From: an uncultured Roseobacter sp.
GTDB lineage: Bacteria; Pseudomonadota; Alphaproteobacteria; Rhodobacterales; Rhodobacteraceae
NCBI RefSeq assembly: GCF_947493125.1
Contig: NZ_CANLQB010000016.1
Coordinates: 1-61,092 of the forward strand
Reading direction: 5' to 3'
Length of the DNA stretch: 61,092 nucleotides
Shown: piece after piece, positions 60,618-61,092 of the stretch
Numbering within the stretch: position 1 is the stretch's first letter
Layout: each line of letters begins with the position of its first letter
Notes under the pieces: generated by a model
The model's database searches: none
The model's input: only the letters and a program-made list of their open reading frames with translations
What the model was told of the DNA's origin: nothing
Made by a program: the position numbers and the translations under genes

Positions 60618-61017
60618 GTGGCTGACGCTGAGTACCGCAAATTGAGCGCGCCAGTTCCAACATCGCCATCAGGCGGGGGCCAATGCAGCGCTAGACGGCT
60701 TTGAATACCAGATCGGAGTCTCAGTGCTGACAGCCTTGAGACTGATGCTGATCATGAAGTCGGCGACCCAGATTACACTCGAACCTGCGAACGAAGAGGA
60801 TCTGGAGTCTGACCTCGAACCGGCTACACCGGGCCGCGTCCAGCCGAGCGCAAATATGACCGACGGCTATAAACTTGTTGTTCAAGTCAAACTCCGGAAT
60901 ACAGGGCCGTGGTCGATCGCTGCATTCGATGCGCTGCTTAAGCATGGTAAAAAGCGTCGACCAGCAAGGCACCATCTTGATGACCCCGGCACGCGCTACT
61001 TGTTGACCACCAACGCC
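60618..61017 (+). pseudogene. 5' fragment of a PD-(D/E)xK (Cap4/STAND-type) defence gene, frameshifted and cut by IS
   Basis: A frame from GTG 60618 reads VADAEYRKLSAPVPTSPSGG up to a run of five G at 60675-60679. Removal of one G moves it into GANAALDGFEYQIGVSVL, which continues TALRLM..., EEDLESDLEP and YKLVVQVKLRNTGPWS with a QVK nuclease motif. The gene is then interrupted by the IS end at 61018 (after LLTTNA). The pattern resembles the Mrr/Cap4-like N-terminal nuclease of large STAND or CBASS-like defence proteins. No ribosome site is evident. Assignment is tentative. Confidence 0.6.
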
Positions 61018-61092
61018 TGGTCTTCCCCCACTTGAGTGGTCCTCCGCTATGTTTAGGAAAGCGGAGGAAAGACATGGCCAACAAGCGACCAA
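61018..61092 (+). mobile_element. Left end of an insertion sequence (probably IS3 family)
   Basis: The element begins with TGGTCTTCCCCCACTTGAG at 61018, the same terminal repeat as the mini-IS at 54113, and runs off the window. An AGCGGAGGAAAGAC ribosome site precedes an ATG at 61074. The TG-start of the end, its length and the protein start are compatible with the IS407 group of IS3. Confidence 0.75.
61074..61092 (+). CDS. Partial transposase OrfA, first six codons
   Basis: ATG at 61074 with GGAGG just upstream; the six codons read MANKRP, the start seen in OrfA proteins of IS3-family (IS407-like) elements, which are helix-turn-helix proteins. The rest lies beyond the window. Confidence 0.55.

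Noticed and set aside
1-61092. CRISPR arrays, rRNA or tRNA genes, phage structural genes
   Set aside because: No regularly spaced repeats, no rRNA or tRNA features and no capsid, tail or terminase proteins were found in reading through.

Overview
The window looks like accessory DNA of an alphaproteobacterium, most likely a marine Rhodobacterales (Roseobacter-type) species. This rests on its high GC content, its gene families (MlrC-type peptidase with a peptide ABC transporter, a one-domain tyrosine integrase, a TniA/TniB/TniQ transposon, a DUF932/ParB/toprim/DUF2493 island module) and a dispersed intergenic repeat whose core recurs in at least four gaps. No rRNA, tRNA, replication or housekeeping gene was found, so chromosome and plasmid cannot be told apart.

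Layout: 1-3.9 kb holds a small operon of two short peptides, an NAD(P)-binding protein, a conserved small protein, an isoprenylcysteine-methyltransferase-like membrane enzyme and a UbiG-like methyltransferase. 4.3-5.7 kb is a coupled VWA/J-domain pair. 6.5-10.8 kb has two small proteins, a PLP racemase coupled to a DUF1611 protein, and a seven-repeat cysteine-rich exported protein behind a membrane protein. 11.5-15.2 kb has a short integrase, prephenate dehydrogenase and a flavin monooxygenase divergent from an HxlR regulator. 15.7-24.8 kb is a peptide locus: RpiR regulator, five-gene Dpp/Opp transporter, MlrC peptidase and a D-amino-acid dehydrogenase. 25.3-28.5 kb is a LysR regulator divergent from a beta-propeller protein and two co-transcribed envelope proteins. 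29-30.8 kb contains a broken XRE regulator and a broken MFS transporter. 31-38.3 kb has exporters, LysR and GlxA/AraC regulators, RidA, LOG, and a MerR circuit with two matching 19-bp-spacer promoters.

38.4-45.1 kb is a four-carbon acid sugar catabolic locus (LysR, sugar-acid kinase, PdxA2) destroyed by a 3.6 kb TniABQ transposon. PdxA2 lacks its 3' part, the SDR gene on the other side lacks its start, and there is no target duplication, so host DNA was lost there. The transposon itself is dead (three in-frame stops and a frameshift). 45.4-51.7 kb is an intact Ugp-type ABC operon ending in a metallophosphodiesterase, with a LysR regulator and strong intergenic hairpins. 52.2-55 kb is a partly decayed oxidative operon cut by a 73-bp internally deleted IS. 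Its apparent parent IS begins at the right edge. 55-61 kb is a mobile-island remnant: DUF2493 (nonsense), toprim protein, a DUF932::ParB chimera, an AAA/DUF4143 protein, and the start of a probable anti-phage nuclease gene broken by a frameshift and by the IS.

Two themes stand out. One is handling of D-amino acids and peptides (racemase/DUF1611, Dpp/MlrC/D-amino-acid dehydrogenase). The other is decay: six single-codon nonsense changes and three single-base frameshifts in otherwise well-preserved frames, plus several truncations.
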